A stretch of 64,000 nucleotides of DNA from Punctularia strigosozonata HHB-11173 SS5 (Eukaryota; Basidiomycota; Agaricomycetes; Corticiales; Punctulariaceae): contig NW_006767433.1 in NCBI RefSeq assembly GCF_000264995.1, forward strand, positions 330,953 to 394,952, in the 5' to 3' direction. Position 1 is the first letter of the stretch. Every line of letters starts with the position of its first letter. The notes beneath the pieces were generated by a model that made no database searches, had not been told where the DNA came from, and worked only from the letters and a program-made list of their open reading frames with translations. Shown here piece by piece: positions 1 to 11,508 of the stretch. A program made the position numbers and the translations under genes.

Positions 1-3000
1 GACTGGGAATACCCTGGCAAGCTTTACTTCGCGATCTATCTGATGCATTACTGATTGTTGTTCTTCAGTTGCTTGCGAACGAGGTGGCATCCCCGAGGAT
101 AAGGTGAACATGGTATCTATGTTCAAGGTCATCCGATCGACGGTAAAGGCATATGTTCTCATCTCTGCATTACCTGATTGTGAAAAAGTTTGATGTGTCG
201 GGTCACAATTTTGGTCTGACGTTTACGGCTCCATCTTCATATTGGTATCTACAGCATTTCGATTTGATTAGCTTGCTCAAGTACGCACACTCTGCTACAA
301 AGACATGTAGTGGTGCTCACATACTCTTTGGAAGTTTCGCAGACTGGGTCAACCTCATGAGCTACGATCTACATGGTGTATGGGATGCCAAGGACATTTT
401 CATCGGTAACATAGTCCAGTCGCACACTAATCTCACGGAGATAAAGGACTCGATCAATCTCTTCCAACGTGTTGGCGTTCCCCTTGATCGCATCGTACTT
501 GGACTTGGATTCTATGGTCGCTCTTTCGAGCTTAGTGATCCAACGTGCTCAACGCCCGGGTGCTTGTTCAGTGGGCCAGCTCCAGGTGGACGTGAGTTGC
601 TATCAAGCTCTGTTTTACTGAGCTACTAGATTGTAATGACATCTTCACAAGCGTGTACACAATCTGACGGCACTCTAAGCTTTGCTGAGATTCAAGATAT
701 CATTCGGATGAATGGCACAAGTGACACAAATATCGTATACGATGCAATTGCCCAGGTTAAATATGTCACGTATGATACGGTGCATAACATGCTTGCCTTT
801 CTGTGATCACATGTAACATTACCATCAGAACAATTGGGTCAGCTATGATGATTATGAGACATTGTCAGCCAAGGCGCAATTTGCAAAGGATGCTGGAATG
901 GGTACGTCATGAAATATACAGACGTGTATGCACCTATCTCTGACTGAGGTTTAAGGTGGTCTGGTATGTTGTGTTTGCACGGTGGTCGCGCAATGCTAAA
1001 TCACCTGGCGAACAGATGATTTGGTATGTCTTCAGAGCATGTGCTGGCTGATGTGCTTCAGCTGTTCTCTATAGGAGTGCAGACCAGGATGATTTCAATG
1101 TACGTCACAGCAAACCTTACTCTTCTGATAAACTGACTCGCACATAGTCAACGGTTAGTCTGGGTATTACACACGGTGATCACACCTTCTCATGATTGCA
1201 GGCCCTATCTGCCGTCCTTGGAACGCCACTGGACAGTAAGCATATTTACCAACACAATAATATCTTACTAAATACTGTGTAGGCATTAATGTGCCTAAGG
1301 CGCAAGATGTCAACTCACAGGATGGCTCAACCTGTATCACAACAGATTGCGGCGGCAAATGCCCAACAGGATATGTTCAAATGACAGGTCATTATCCATC
1401 TCAGTTGGGTATAATGTTTGACTCATCATACACGTAGATGTGACAACCGGTGACTTTGGTATGCCCACCATTTAAACAAGAACGGATTAATTACTCATCA
1501 TGTTTTCAGCGAATCCTCGAAGCGGTGAGTCCGCAGACCCGTGCTACATGTCCTTTATCGGCTCATATGAACGGGCAGACTGTAAAGGCTCGATCAGAAA
1601 GGCGGTTTGCTGCCCTTCAAGGTACGTCATGCACGAGAGACATGTTAGCATTTGTACTCACCACGCGGCAAAAGCCAAGTTCCCCAGGATTGTCAATGGC
1701 GAGGGTCCGGTTCGCATACATTTCTGTCATAATACACATTACGCAGTCTCACGTAACGTTCTCTATAGCCGGGATCTGCAATGGTGTATGCGAAGGTGCG
1801 TATAGCATAATTAACCTTCCATCAGAGAATTAATATTGCTCCAGTCGGTGAGATTACACTGGCAACGGACTCTTGTATGTCTTCCGCGGATGACATCGTC
1901 TTCAGAAAATTGATAAGTCTTGATCAACTCGCTATCACAGGGGGTAATGGAGGAAAATGCACGTCTGGACACAAGGCATTTTGTTGCAAGTCAGGTCTCA
2001 CTGCGGATCAGATCGAAGAAGCGACAGAATGCCAATGGTAGGTGATGTAAAATCTTCAACCCCTCAGATGCTCATATATGACCCAGGTGTGAGTACTGTC
2101 AAGCCTTCCTTGCTATGAGCAACTCAACTCTAGTATGTGATGCACGCTTCACAGATGGTGAGTATTCTCACTCTGCCCTGCAAATTGCTGTTGATCCTTT
2201 GTCTTCTTCCACTTAGGGCACCAGAGCAAGAAGTGAGTAAAATTCATGTCCCTCCTTGGAGCTCGCTGATTATTTACATTAACAGCTGCAACGATAATGT
2301 AATTCCGTGAATTTTATCCTTGTTTGTGTCTCCTGAAGCAGCTGCAGGTGTGCCCCCCTGGAACATTCACCAAGAAACGAGACTGTAATAGGCTATAACA
2401 TGTCACGCTATTGTTCCACTACTAATGTGAACATGCTCCAGACTATGGCGATACAAATCTGTTCCATGCATGTATAATGCAGGAGAAGAGCTACTGCTGG
2501 TGAGCATGATTATCAAGTAATGACTTTGCATCGCATCTGAACAGAATATCCAAGCTATCCGCCAAACGGTGCAAGCACCACTACGCCTTTCAATGTTGTA
2601 AGTGAATTGCCTTGTATGCTACCATACCTAAGCCATTATTAGGACGATTTATTCGATAGTCCTCCGGATGACGGCGACATCCTCTGGTGAGTTATTTCTA
2701 AAATCATAGAGGTGTCAATTGTTATCTGTGCGGGTACCAGGCAGATCCAGAGTGATCCTATAGACGAGAACACTGCTTCAGGCGGTGCTGAGGAAGATGA
2801 TAATTCATTTGGGATGCTGGTATTGGATGTGAGGACCGCGATCATCTGTCTCATCCGCAGGTCTCACATTATCCCATAAATTAGGGACCTTCCACGCTCC
2901 TTTCAAGCATTGAGCCATCAACCGACTGGGTGATAGTGGGCTGTATAAAAGACACATCACAGTTACAGGTGGTGCCGGCCTTCTGTCGTAAGATAACAGG

Positions 3001-6000
3001 TGATCCAACGTCTGGATGTGCAGCTGTATTTGAAGGGGGAGCCAAGAACACGTGAGCACCATTTCTACAAGGTCTGTCACCATCTCTGACGTCGTACAGC
3101 GTTGTGAAAATGCCTGCAGGATGCGGGGGGCCATATGCTCGACTTGCGCAGCTTGAGATCAACGACAGTATCGTCTTGCCTCAATCGCACGCATCTCTGA
3201 AGCCAGTGGAGAATCCCGTGTATCAGATGCATTTTGATTATAACTTTCATCTCTTGTGAGGTCTCTTCAGTTTTCTATGCGCATGTTTTCACGGTGTCGT
3301 TCTCAGAGCCGAGACACGGTCGTCCGACATTGATGGCTCAGTACTGATGCGAATTGATGCAACAACACTACCTGGATACTGGTCAGAGATTGATTTGCCA
3401 GGTATGACCTCCGCTTAACTCTGCCAGCCATTCTTTACCATCAGAGATATGTCAGATTCTGACTCTCCTATCAAAAGAGAGCTGGAGGTACGATGGTTCG
3501 GTGCTTTCTCTAACTGGCTTTCCCGCATTTCAAAAGTCAAGAGCTCGACGAGCGCGGACCTTGCCATGCAGAGGTCGTTCTCCACGGTACTCTATTCCGC
3601 CAGCCAATCGTGCTCAAGCAACGACGGAACTACGTCTCTTACCGCGTCTCTGGATATAACCGCACAAGGACAGGCGCACGCAAGACTGAATTATGTAGAT
3701 CATTTCATTCTCATTCTGGCCAATCACTCTGACCATGACGGGCAGGGATTCTATCTCGAGGGAAGTATATTTCCACCCGGCGTCAACCAGGCGTACATAT
3801 ACGCGAACTCGGACGCATCTGCTTCATTAGGCTTTCAAGTAACAGGCAAAGCTTCCGTTTCCTACGATTCAGGGAGAGTCGCTTTGGTCCCCGAAGTCAG
3901 CTGGCCAGGATTGTCATATCCAGGGATCGCCACCATTGGCCCCACATTCAACATTTGTAAGTGACTAAGTTGCGCACAAATGCGATCTGTTCATTATCCA
4001 TTTCAAGATGGTCAGTTGAGCGGCTCGTTGGCTCTTTCAGGAACATTTGGGGTAGAAGGAACATATAATTTCCCACAGTAAGCTTCGAGTTGATTGGTGT
4101 ATGTGTAGACCTCACTCAACAGCCATCACCTAGAGGGTATGTCGTAAGGGATTATCGGGTTTGTATATCCATATAATGGTTATCTCTCCCAGGCATGTTG
4201 CATTAGGCGTAGTTGGCAGTACACAGTCAGGGTCGGATCAGAGCTTGTCAGCGGAGGTCGGCAGTCAGCCTTATAGTAAGCTACCTCCCAAGTTACTGGT
4301 GCAGACTTGACTGGTATTCTAGGCTGGCAAGTTGTTCCGACAGCTGATATACAGCTCGGTGGCTCCTTGGCGTATGGCATTCTTTCTCTCCCTAAGTATC
4401 TATATCTGAATTATCGCAGCATTCATGTCATTCCGGAGGCTGCATTGGTATTTAGCATTCTTCCAGGTACACCAGTGCAAATTGGGGCAAGGGGTACGAT
4501 CTTCCCAGCCGTTACGTGCACGAGCTCATACCTTTTAAGCTTACATCAACATCGACGGAGCGATGACTCTGAGTTTGACAGCAGATACGAACTCGTTCAA
4601 CGTGCACGTGGGAGCAAGTGCCGATCTGCAGGGGGTATGTCTACGAGTGTGGTTCCGGACGTGCATGATTTTATTGGATGAACATGTCTTACTCAGGGCG
4701 CAACGGGGGGGATCGGGTCTTCATCGAACGCGTACAACATCGGACCGTTCAACTGGTATCACTATGACGTGACGATTTACGAGTATGTGGATCCGTTAAC
4801 GATACTGCTGTTACGTTGAATTAATGTACGTGACAGCTACACTTTGCCGCTATCATCAAGTTCCAAGAGGGCCCCCCCACTGTTCTCTGACACGGTCTTC
4901 GACTCAATAGACGAGTATATGGACATTGGAAGAGATGACGTGTCTATCTCAAATGTCTTCAACTACACTCAACTCTACCCTATTCCTGACACACCACAGG
5001 CCAAGCGGTCGCTATTCTCTGGTACACTAAACTGCCCTTCCGCACGAAGCGACGAAGCAACCAGCTGTGCCGCAGAGCTCGCAGACGATTCGGCAGACCC
5101 CACAGATCCCGATGATGGTGCCGGAGAAGAGCGTCGTAATATATATACGTCATTTTCGGAGCTCTTCGAAGAAGATATCGTTGAACGTGAGTTAGAGAAG
5201 TCTGCAACTATCATACACAAGCCACTAACTCTTCCTCAGCGCATGAGTTAGTGAGCGTCCGTGGCTGCTCGTGAGTTGCCAACTTTGGCTCCGATTTCTA
5301 TGGCCGCATCTCACAACATACACCAGTCAATTCAAGTTTAGCGCGCCGTGTATGTGCATCACAGTCTAAGAACCCTCCTATGTGATCGAACCTCTCCTTA
5401 GCATATCGGAACACGCTTGATCTTGGCATCTGGGACTTGCAAGTTGATACGGAGTATGTGTCTCCCCCCAGTAGTGCATGCGTCTTTTACAACAGCTCTG
5501 TGCAGCCCATTCAACGTCGAAGCTGCAAACATCGGCGCACCATATGCGGTACGTGTGGTCATGAAATAATCATGCCAGCGCACTGAGATACTGAATCCGG
5601 ATTTCTTACCAGTGGCAAGTCAGGAATGCGAACAATGGGAACGGCTACGCCAAAGAACATGTATTCGAGATCCAGATGCTCACCCAGTTTATGACTGTGA
5701 GTCGTAATTGTGATCGTGACATGGCATACATCATTATTGATGCTAGTAATAATAGGATGTGATCGCATTCAGGCCGCAGGTATTGAATGGCATGAGTATC
5801 TGCCAATGGATCGGGGCCTATATCTTTTCCGCGTTTCCTCCGAATGTCCCAGCCGCCCAGCAGTTCACTATGTCGGACAGCCTCAGGGCTTCACTTCCTA
5901 CAGGTCAAATACGAATGCCACGTAATAGTCGACTCCTTCATACCCAGAGTACGACACTGATTGACCCTGATAGTGTTGAATGAAAACGCGAATTCAGCGA

Positions 6001-6851
6001 AGTGAGTCCATACTATCTAGTAGCTGCGAGTCAATATAGCTCACGTAAATAATCGTCTCACAGGCAAGCCGTAAGCTGATAGCTTTCATATCCCTCTGTT
6101 TTGTCTAAACCAAATCTACCACCAGTTTATATCGGGGAAACGTGCATTCCGGACATCCGGGAAACTGAAACGCATAACAGCGGATAATGTTGTTTTCTTG
6201 GCCCGCCAGGCCCTGATGTCCGTCAGCTATATGAATCAACCAGATATCCAGAAAGCATTCGTTGAAGTGGCGAACCAGGTACGCAGTCCCTATATATTTA
6301 TTAGTATTCAAGCTTTGAGCGTTGATTTTTGTATCGCAAGGTGGAACAACTCTGGATCAATTTCTTTGCTTACTACGATCACTACATCGTGAACTCAGGC
6401 TTCGATGCACAAAATGAATTCCGGTGAGCTCATTATCGTCATCTGTGACCGGTTCGCCGTAGACTGATTATATATAAATGGGACGCAGGCTTTGGATCAA
6501 CGTAAGTGGTATTTTCCACCTCGCCCCAAATAGTTTTGATCGCAAGTCGTGTATAGGATCTACTTGGTATGGAGCCACAGACCCCATTTCCATAGCATTA
6601 CTCAGTACTTTTGCAGAGAGTTACGGTGACAATACGCAGTTATTCCTGGACGACGCGGTATCAGCATTGCGCGCAAAGCTTTCCGGACAACAGAGCATCA
6701 GTATCAACGTACCACTTAAGGTGCGTGTTTCTCACCATGCCGTTCGCTAGCATAACATTGTTGCCAGTGCTCATCAACACAGTCTACTCTTGGTGCGGCG
6801 CTTATCAACCAACTGAATGGTGCCAATCCTTCTATTGCCTGGACTTACTGA
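1..6851 (+). CDS. GH18 class V chitinase with long C-terminal extension, 5' end outside window
   Basis: Predicted secreted chitinase cutting beta-1,4-GlcNAc polymers. The window opens inside the GH18 catalytic motif: bases 1-15 read DWEYP, whose Glu is the family's proton donor. Further GH18 landmarks are GLTFTAPSSYWYLQHFDL (about 210-270), WVNLMSYDLHGVWD (346-388), LGLGFYGRSFELSDP (499-545) and MIWSADQDDF (1016-1099). Cys-rich segments follow (CITTDCGGKCPTGY near 1331; GNGGKCTSGHKAFCC near 1946). A beta-rich part holds SLTASLDITAQGQAHARLNY and EGSIFPPGVNQAYIYA (3400-3960), resembling DUF7029/DUF7223-type extensions of basidiomycete chitinases (from memory, moderate). The reading frame closes with SIAWTY and TGA at 6849-6851. 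Many small introns are needed; the first (17-68) has a GC donor. Signal peptide and any LysM modules would lie upstream of the window. The GH18 call is firm; individual exon borders after about 700 are approximate. Confidence 0.85.
17..68 (+). other. GC-AG intron inside the GH18 active-site motif
   Basis: This 52-nt intron starts gcaagc and ends ttcttcag, with a branch-like tactgat upstream of the acceptor. Splicing joins G16 to TT69-70 and gives DWEYPVACERGGIPEDKVN, which fits class V chitinases (DWEYP..ERGG...N). No GT donor nearby keeps this frame. Confidence 0.7.
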
Positions 6852-7504
6852 GTCTCTTTGAAACGTTCATGGTGCGAGTATATATGTACAACTTGATGTC
6901 AGCGGAGCTCTCGTGTTCGGTCTGGGTTGTTTCAAACCTTTCGCTGTTTCATGGGATATAGGAGGTTGCGGCGCGGATTGTGGAAGCGATGGACCTTAAG
7001 CGTATTCTCCGCGCTCTGTCTAGTGCCGTGCTCGCGGCGATTTGTCTACGGATCTTAATGTGTGACGAATCACAATGACGGCAGTGCGCACCTATCAACT
7101 TATCTATGGTTCCGTCGAAGGCCGGGCAGCATAGCTGAGATACGACACGAAGGGAACGTGTTCGATAGCAACCGCTTATGGCATACAGAACAGATTATCA
7201 GACACGAAGGTCATTCCCGGGAGGGTCGCCGAAAACCAGCTCTGAGGTTATACGCGAATCTAACAACAGATGTATGAACCTGGAAAACGGGTGCATTGGA
7301 TTCAATAATGCGTCATAAGGTATCCTGGCAGTGCGTATTAATCTTCGCGGCGAGGCCAGTGGTTCACGATGACGCGGAGACCTACCATTATCACTCCATG
7401 GGGACAAAGGGGACGATGGTATGCGGCATGACCTGAACATCCAGGGCCGTGCTTACCTACGACATGGGACGAGCCTGTTTCGTCCAAACTTCAAGCAAGA
7501 CACT
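6852..7504. other. Intergenic, convergent 3' ends
   Basis: This stretch lies between the chitinase stop and the stop of the minus-strand cullin-like gene. Short open frames are present but none shows a domain, codon bias or splice pattern I can support. It probably holds the 3' UTRs of both genes. Confidence 0.4.
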
Positions 7505-8623
7505 TCAAGTACTGCAGGATAAGTACTTCTCGACTTTCCTGCGTAGCGCGTGTTCCGGACGTATGCCGGAGGTCTTCAACATCCTCGCCAATCCCTCCGC
7601 CAACCGCCGTCGCTCGCTATCGTCCACGTCCTCCGACTCCAAAACCTCCTTCACCGCTCGCGCCAGCCTGCTCCTCGGTCCCGGCGGGCGCGCCCCGTTC
7701 GCCACGGCAGCACCTGATCCACCCGCCTCTCCGTCCGCCGGCGGCGCGCCTCCGACCTGCGCAGGCTGCTTCCGCTTCTTCTTCTTCTTCTTCGCCTTCG
7801 GGATCGCGAGCAGCGGCTCGAGCACCTCCGTCCTGAACCTGCGCAGGCCCGCGGCGGCGATGTGGACGACGCGGTCGGGCGCGCTCGCGGCCTCCGCGCA
7901 CGCCTCCGCGGCGGCGTACTCCTCCGACGAGCCGCCGCCGCCGTCGGGGTAGCCCCAGAGCTGGAGCTCCTCGAGCCGCCGCTCTTTGACGAGGAGCGCG
8001 ATGCGCTCCCGGCTCGCGTCGTCCCGCCGGACGGAGGCGACGACGGCGTCGAGCATGTCGCCCAGCCGGAGCCAGCCGCGGTCCTCGTCCGCGGCGCGTT
8101 TGACGAAGTGGCGGTTGACGTAGTTGAGCAGGCGGTGTACGGCGCGCGCGCCGGCGGCGTAGCGCGTGAAGGCGGGGACGAGGTAGCGTACGAGCGCGGC
8201 GCCGTCGTCTTGCGGCGCGCCGAGGTAGAGGTCGCGCGCGGCCGCGGTGAAGTAGGCGTCGAGGTGGCAGTAGAGGTCGGAGCCGCTGAGGGGGGCGTCG
8301 GAGCGCGGGTGATCGTCGTCGTCATCGTGGGCGGGTGCGCGCAAGGAGGCGGGGAGGAGCGTCGGGTCGACGTGCTCGAGCGCCTGCGACTGTTGGGTGA
8401 AGTAGTTGTAGACGGCGGTGTGGATGCCCATGGAGTAGGCGAAGTCTATGGCGGGAGCACGTTCGGGGTCGTCCGACGGCGCGCGGACGATGTGGTCGAG
8501 CGCCGGGTCGAGGTAGGCGACGAGGGCGGGGAAGGAGGACGATGGGGAGGCGGAGCTGCCTGCGTGCGGGGCGGGGAGGGGTGTGCCGGCGTCGTCTTTG
8601 CCTTTGCCTTTACCGTTCGACAT
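7505..8623 (-). CDS. Cullin N-terminal-repeat-only protein
   Basis: Uninterrupted 372-residue frame. Residues about 30-230 follow the first cullin repeats of CUL1: a start helix (AYLDPALDHIV), GIHTAVYNYFTQQS, SGSDLYCHLDAYFTAAARDL and LLNYVNRHFVKRAADEDRGW, the last matching the CUL1 pattern YLNRHWVRRECDEGR. In CUL1 this face binds SKP1/F-box proteins. The cullin homology domain, RBX1-binding region and C-terminal neddylation site are absent; a full cullin is about 750 residues. The C-terminal half has a Lys/Arg run (KAKKKKKKRKQP) that could be a nuclear signal, then a low-complexity Ala/Gly/Pro stretch. Very GC-rich codon use. Divergent from Trs31 with 164 bp between starts. It may be a decoy or scaffold part, or a decaying duplicate; a related scrap lies near 17.1 kb. 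Confidence 0.7.
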   Translation of the reverse strand: MSNGKGKGKDDAGTPLPAPHAGSSASPSSSFPALVAYLDPALDHIVRAPSDDPERAPAIDFAYSMGIHTAVYNYFTQQSQALEHVDPTLLPASLRAPAHDDDDDHPRSDAPLSGSDLYCHLDAYFTAAARDLYLGAPQDDGAALVRYLVPAFTRYAAGARAVHRLLNYVNRHFVKRAADEDRGWLRLGDMLDAVVASVRRDDASRERIALLVKERRLEELQLWGYPDGGGGSSEEYAAAEACAEAASAPDRVVHIAAAGLRRFRTEVLEPLLAIPKAKKKKKKRKQPAQVGGAPPADGEAGGSGAAVANGARPPGPRSRLARAVKEVLESEDVDDSERRRLAEGLARMLKTSGIRPEHALRRKVEKYLSCST

Positions 8624-8787
8624 AGATTCGGTGTGGCGTAGACGGCGAGGAGAGCGGGAGATGTAAGCGAGAGAGAGGCCGGAGCGTTCAGGTCGTCGCG
8701 GACAGCATCGAGGAGAGAAAAGAAACGAGCGCGACTCGAGCGCCCGGCCACGGTCTCTTCCCCTGCTACCATACCCTCTCTGTCGCT
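8624..8787. promoter_or_regulatory. Shared divergent promoter, cullin-like / Trs31
   Basis: Only 164 bp separate the two ATGs, which point away from each other, so both promoters must lie here or overlap the coding ends. The Trs31 side is C/T-rich (ctcttcccctgctacc, ccctctctgtcgct), as is usual for fungal initiation regions. No clear TATA box is seen. Confidence 0.5.
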
Positions 8788-9692
8788 ATGGCTTATATGC
8801 AAAACAATCCCCGGTTCTCTGTCACGTCGCTCTCATCTGGAGGGCGTAATTCGCCGACGACGAGCACGACCCGATTTTCGCTCCCGGCGCCGTCCATCAC
8901 GACGACAAGCACGCCGAAGCCAGCAGGCGCGCGGCCAAACATCTACGACCGCAATCTCAACAAAACCCGCACGGCAGAGGTGTCCGCGTCCGCTTTCGCC
9001 TTTCTGTTCTCGGAGGTTGTCCAGTACACGCAAAAGCGAGTCGCTGGGATCAACGACCTCGAGCGGAGGTCTGCCACCGTTCCACCTCCCTGGTCACATC
9101 GCTCGTTCCGCTCAATTCCCCCTACTCCTAAACCAGGCTCAACACGCTCGGATACAGATGCGGAATGCGCATCTTGGAGCTCAACGTCTGGCGAAACGAG
9201 AGCGCGTCGAAGGCGCCCAAGCGGGAGATCCGGTTCCTCCCCGCGCTCATGTTCATACATACGCAGACGTGGAAAGCCGTCTTCGGAAAGCCGGCGGATG
9301 CGCTCGAGAAGAGCATGGAGAACGACGACGAATGTGCGTATACGCTCTCCGTTCGCTGTCGACGCTTGTGCTCATCTCCTCGTTCGGCTCCAGACATGAT
9401 CATCGACAACGACCCGCCGATAACGCGCAACATCTCCGTCCCTCGAGACATGAGCACCCTCAGCTGCTCTTCCTTCACCGCCGGCATCGTCGAAGCCGTC
9501 TTGGACGGACTTGGCTTCGTGCGTTATCCCCACCTTGCATGTATGCGCTCCCCGCTTCCTCGATACTCAATCGTAAATCAGCCTGCCCGCGTCACCGCCC
9601 ATAATACGCCGATAGCCAACTTTCCGCGACGAACGACGATTTTGATCAAGCTGGAAAAGTCCGTGTTGGATCGAGAGGAGGTGCTGAAGTAG
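8788..9692 (+). CDS. TRS31: TRAPP complex subunit Trs31 (TRAPPC5)
   Basis: BET3-family subunit of the TRAPP tether/Rab GEF acting at the Golgi and in autophagy. Four exons: 8788-9068, 9137-9333, 9394-9518, 9582-9692; introns are GT-AG and the spliced product is 237 residues. After a Ser/Thr-rich leader of about 50 residues come NIYDRNLNKTRTAEVSASAF, FLFSEVVQYTQKRV, LNTLGYRCGMRILELN, FIHTQTWKAVFGKPADALEK, YMIIDNDPPITRNISVPRD and FTAGIVEAVLDGLGFPARVT, in the order and spacing of TRAPPC5. The mammalian protein is about 188 residues; the difference is the N-terminal leader. All four joins restore conserved motifs, so the model is strong. Confidence 0.93.
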
Positions 9693-9884
9693 CGATCTAT
9701 CTATACCCGGCCTGTGCGTGCTGCCCTAGGTTCAGAACTGTGTACGATCATTGAATATACGTGTCGTACACTAGTGTCCTCTACGTTTGGCGGGATCAGC
9801 GCCAAGAAGATGCGAATCACCTCACTCGATCTTATCTACGTCCCTTATCTCTCTGTCTTTCGACCACGACATACGACGATCCCC

Positions 9885-10887
9885 ATGGCTCAACTCGGCC
9901 GCATTCTGGTCTCTCCACCCCTCATCAATACCTCCTGCGCTTGGGCCAGCGAGCAGCACGAGCTCGAAGCGCTCTACGCCTGTCCGCACACCGGCGCGGT
10001 CACAACGCGCACGGGCACGTTGCACGGTTTCCAGGAAGACGCATCACACACCGTTCGTCCCCCATCTCCTATCCGTCCCTTCGCCGACCCCCCTCACCCC
10101 TCCGCGCCGATCCCAGGTAGCGTTCACCTCCGACTCCACATCCTCGATCAATTCCTACGGCTACTCGCCGCACCCCCTCGCGCGCTACCTCGAATGGGTC
10201 GACGCCCTCCTCTCCGCCCACCCATCCGACACCAAACCGTTCATCGTCAGCCTCACCGCATCCTCCGCCACCGACCTCTCGACCATGCTCGCCTCCGTCC
10301 GATCCCTGCACGCCAAACACCCCTCCCGCATCGCCGTCGAGCTCAACACCTCCTGCCCCAACATCAAAGCGTCCCCGCCGCCGGCGTACGAGCCCGCCCA
10401 ACTCGTCCCGCTCCTCCGCCCCCTCGCGGACGCGTTCCGCGCCGACCGCGACCTCACGCTCGGGCTCAAGCTCCCGCCGTACGTGTACGCGGCGCAGTTC
10501 GAGCGGCTGCTCGCCGCCGTGGAGGAAGTCGCGGTCGAGCGGACGTGCCCGTTCGCGTTCTTCACCTGCACGAACACGCTCGGCAACGGCCTGCTCTTCG
10601 CGGACCAGGCGCGAGCCGGGGGCGTCGGGGAGGGGTCCGCGCTCCTGGGCGGCGTCGCGGGCGACGCGCTGCACGCGCTGGCGCTCGGCAACGTGCGCAC
10701 GTTCCGCAGGATGCTCGACGCGCACCCGGAGCCGTCCGTGAGGGCGATCGGGATCGTCGGAGCGGGCGGGGTGACGGGCCGGGCGGCGGCGGGGCGGATG
10801 AGGCGCGCGGGCGCGGCGGTCGTCGGGTGCGCGACGCTGCTCGGGCGCGAGGGCGTGGCGGCGTTCGAGATGCTGGCGGGCGCGTGA
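9885..10887 (+). CDS. URA1: Dihydroorotate dehydrogenase, class 1 (cytosolic type)
   Basis: FMN enzyme oxidising dihydroorotate to orotate in pyrimidine synthesis. Two exons, 9885-10052 and 10117-10887, give 312 residues, the size of yeast Ura1. Motifs in order: TRTGTLHGFQED, VAFTSDSTSSINSYGYSPHP, VELNTSCPNIK (the Cys of SCPN acts as catalytic base in class 1 enzymes), LGLKLPPY, FFTCTNTLGNGL, ALLGGVAGDALHALALGNV and GIVGAGGVTG. There is no mitochondrial presequence or N-terminal membrane helix, which sets it apart from class 2 DHODH, the respiratory form usual in basidiomycetes. It may therefore be a second, oxygen-independent enzyme, or act on a related substrate. The start is the first ATG that leads directly into the conserved ILVSPPLINTS strand. 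Confidence 0.88.
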
Positions 10888-11508
10888 TGGGCGGTCTCTT
10901 TTCGCGAGGCTTTGGACGTGGTTTCATTTGTGTTCTGGTGGCTAACCTACCATGTTGTAACGATGAAAGTGCGGGGAAAAAGTCGAGCCATATGAAAGAG
11001 CAGAGAATACGAAGACTGCATGGTGTACAGAGATCGTCCGAGATCTCTGTACTGGTACATCTAGCGCGCCCTTCACCTTTGTAACCCAGCAAAAGAGTAG
11101 TAAGCGGTCGCTGTGTAGACTGTATAGTTTACGCTCCGAAAGTTCGGGCTCTTAGACTCTCGCACGATCCCTGTCCGACAACGACGATGTCGCTCGCGCG
11201 ATCTCGTCGCGCGCAGCCGTCGTGGGTGTTGGATCGCGCAAACGGGGCGCACGATGTCGGCGCCACAACGGTCGTCCGCACCCGGCTTCCGTCTTCCCCG
11301 ACGTTCCCGTATGGGAAATGCGGCCGCGACGTGGGGGGGGACTTCCTTCCTGCATGTTTTCTCTCCCCCCCCCAGAGTGAGCTTTGGAAACACCCGCAGT
11401 CTGGCTCTCCTTTTGCTTCCTGCTCCCCATCGACGCCTTCGGGGCTGCTCACAATCAGCGCGGGACGCATATCCGTACGGCAGTAACGGCGCCGCATAAC
11501 ACGACAGC
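10888..11508. other. Intergenic region upstream of the oxidase
   Basis: This stretch of 621 bp lies between same-strand genes and should hold the DHOD 3' UTR and the oxidase promoter. A C-run (ctctccccccccc near 11361) and a G-run (gtgggggggg near 11332) are present. No supported coding exon was found. Confidence 0.4.

Noticed and set aside
7651-8641. Long frames on both strands overlapping the cullin-like gene
   Set aside because: Low-complexity Arg/Ser/Thr or Val/Gly translations in shadow frames; only the minus-strand frame with cullin motifs has family support.
9714-11084. 456-codon frame over the DHOD gene
   Set aside because: It matches DHOD only before the intron at 10053; afterwards it reads a shadow frame full of Arg and Pro.
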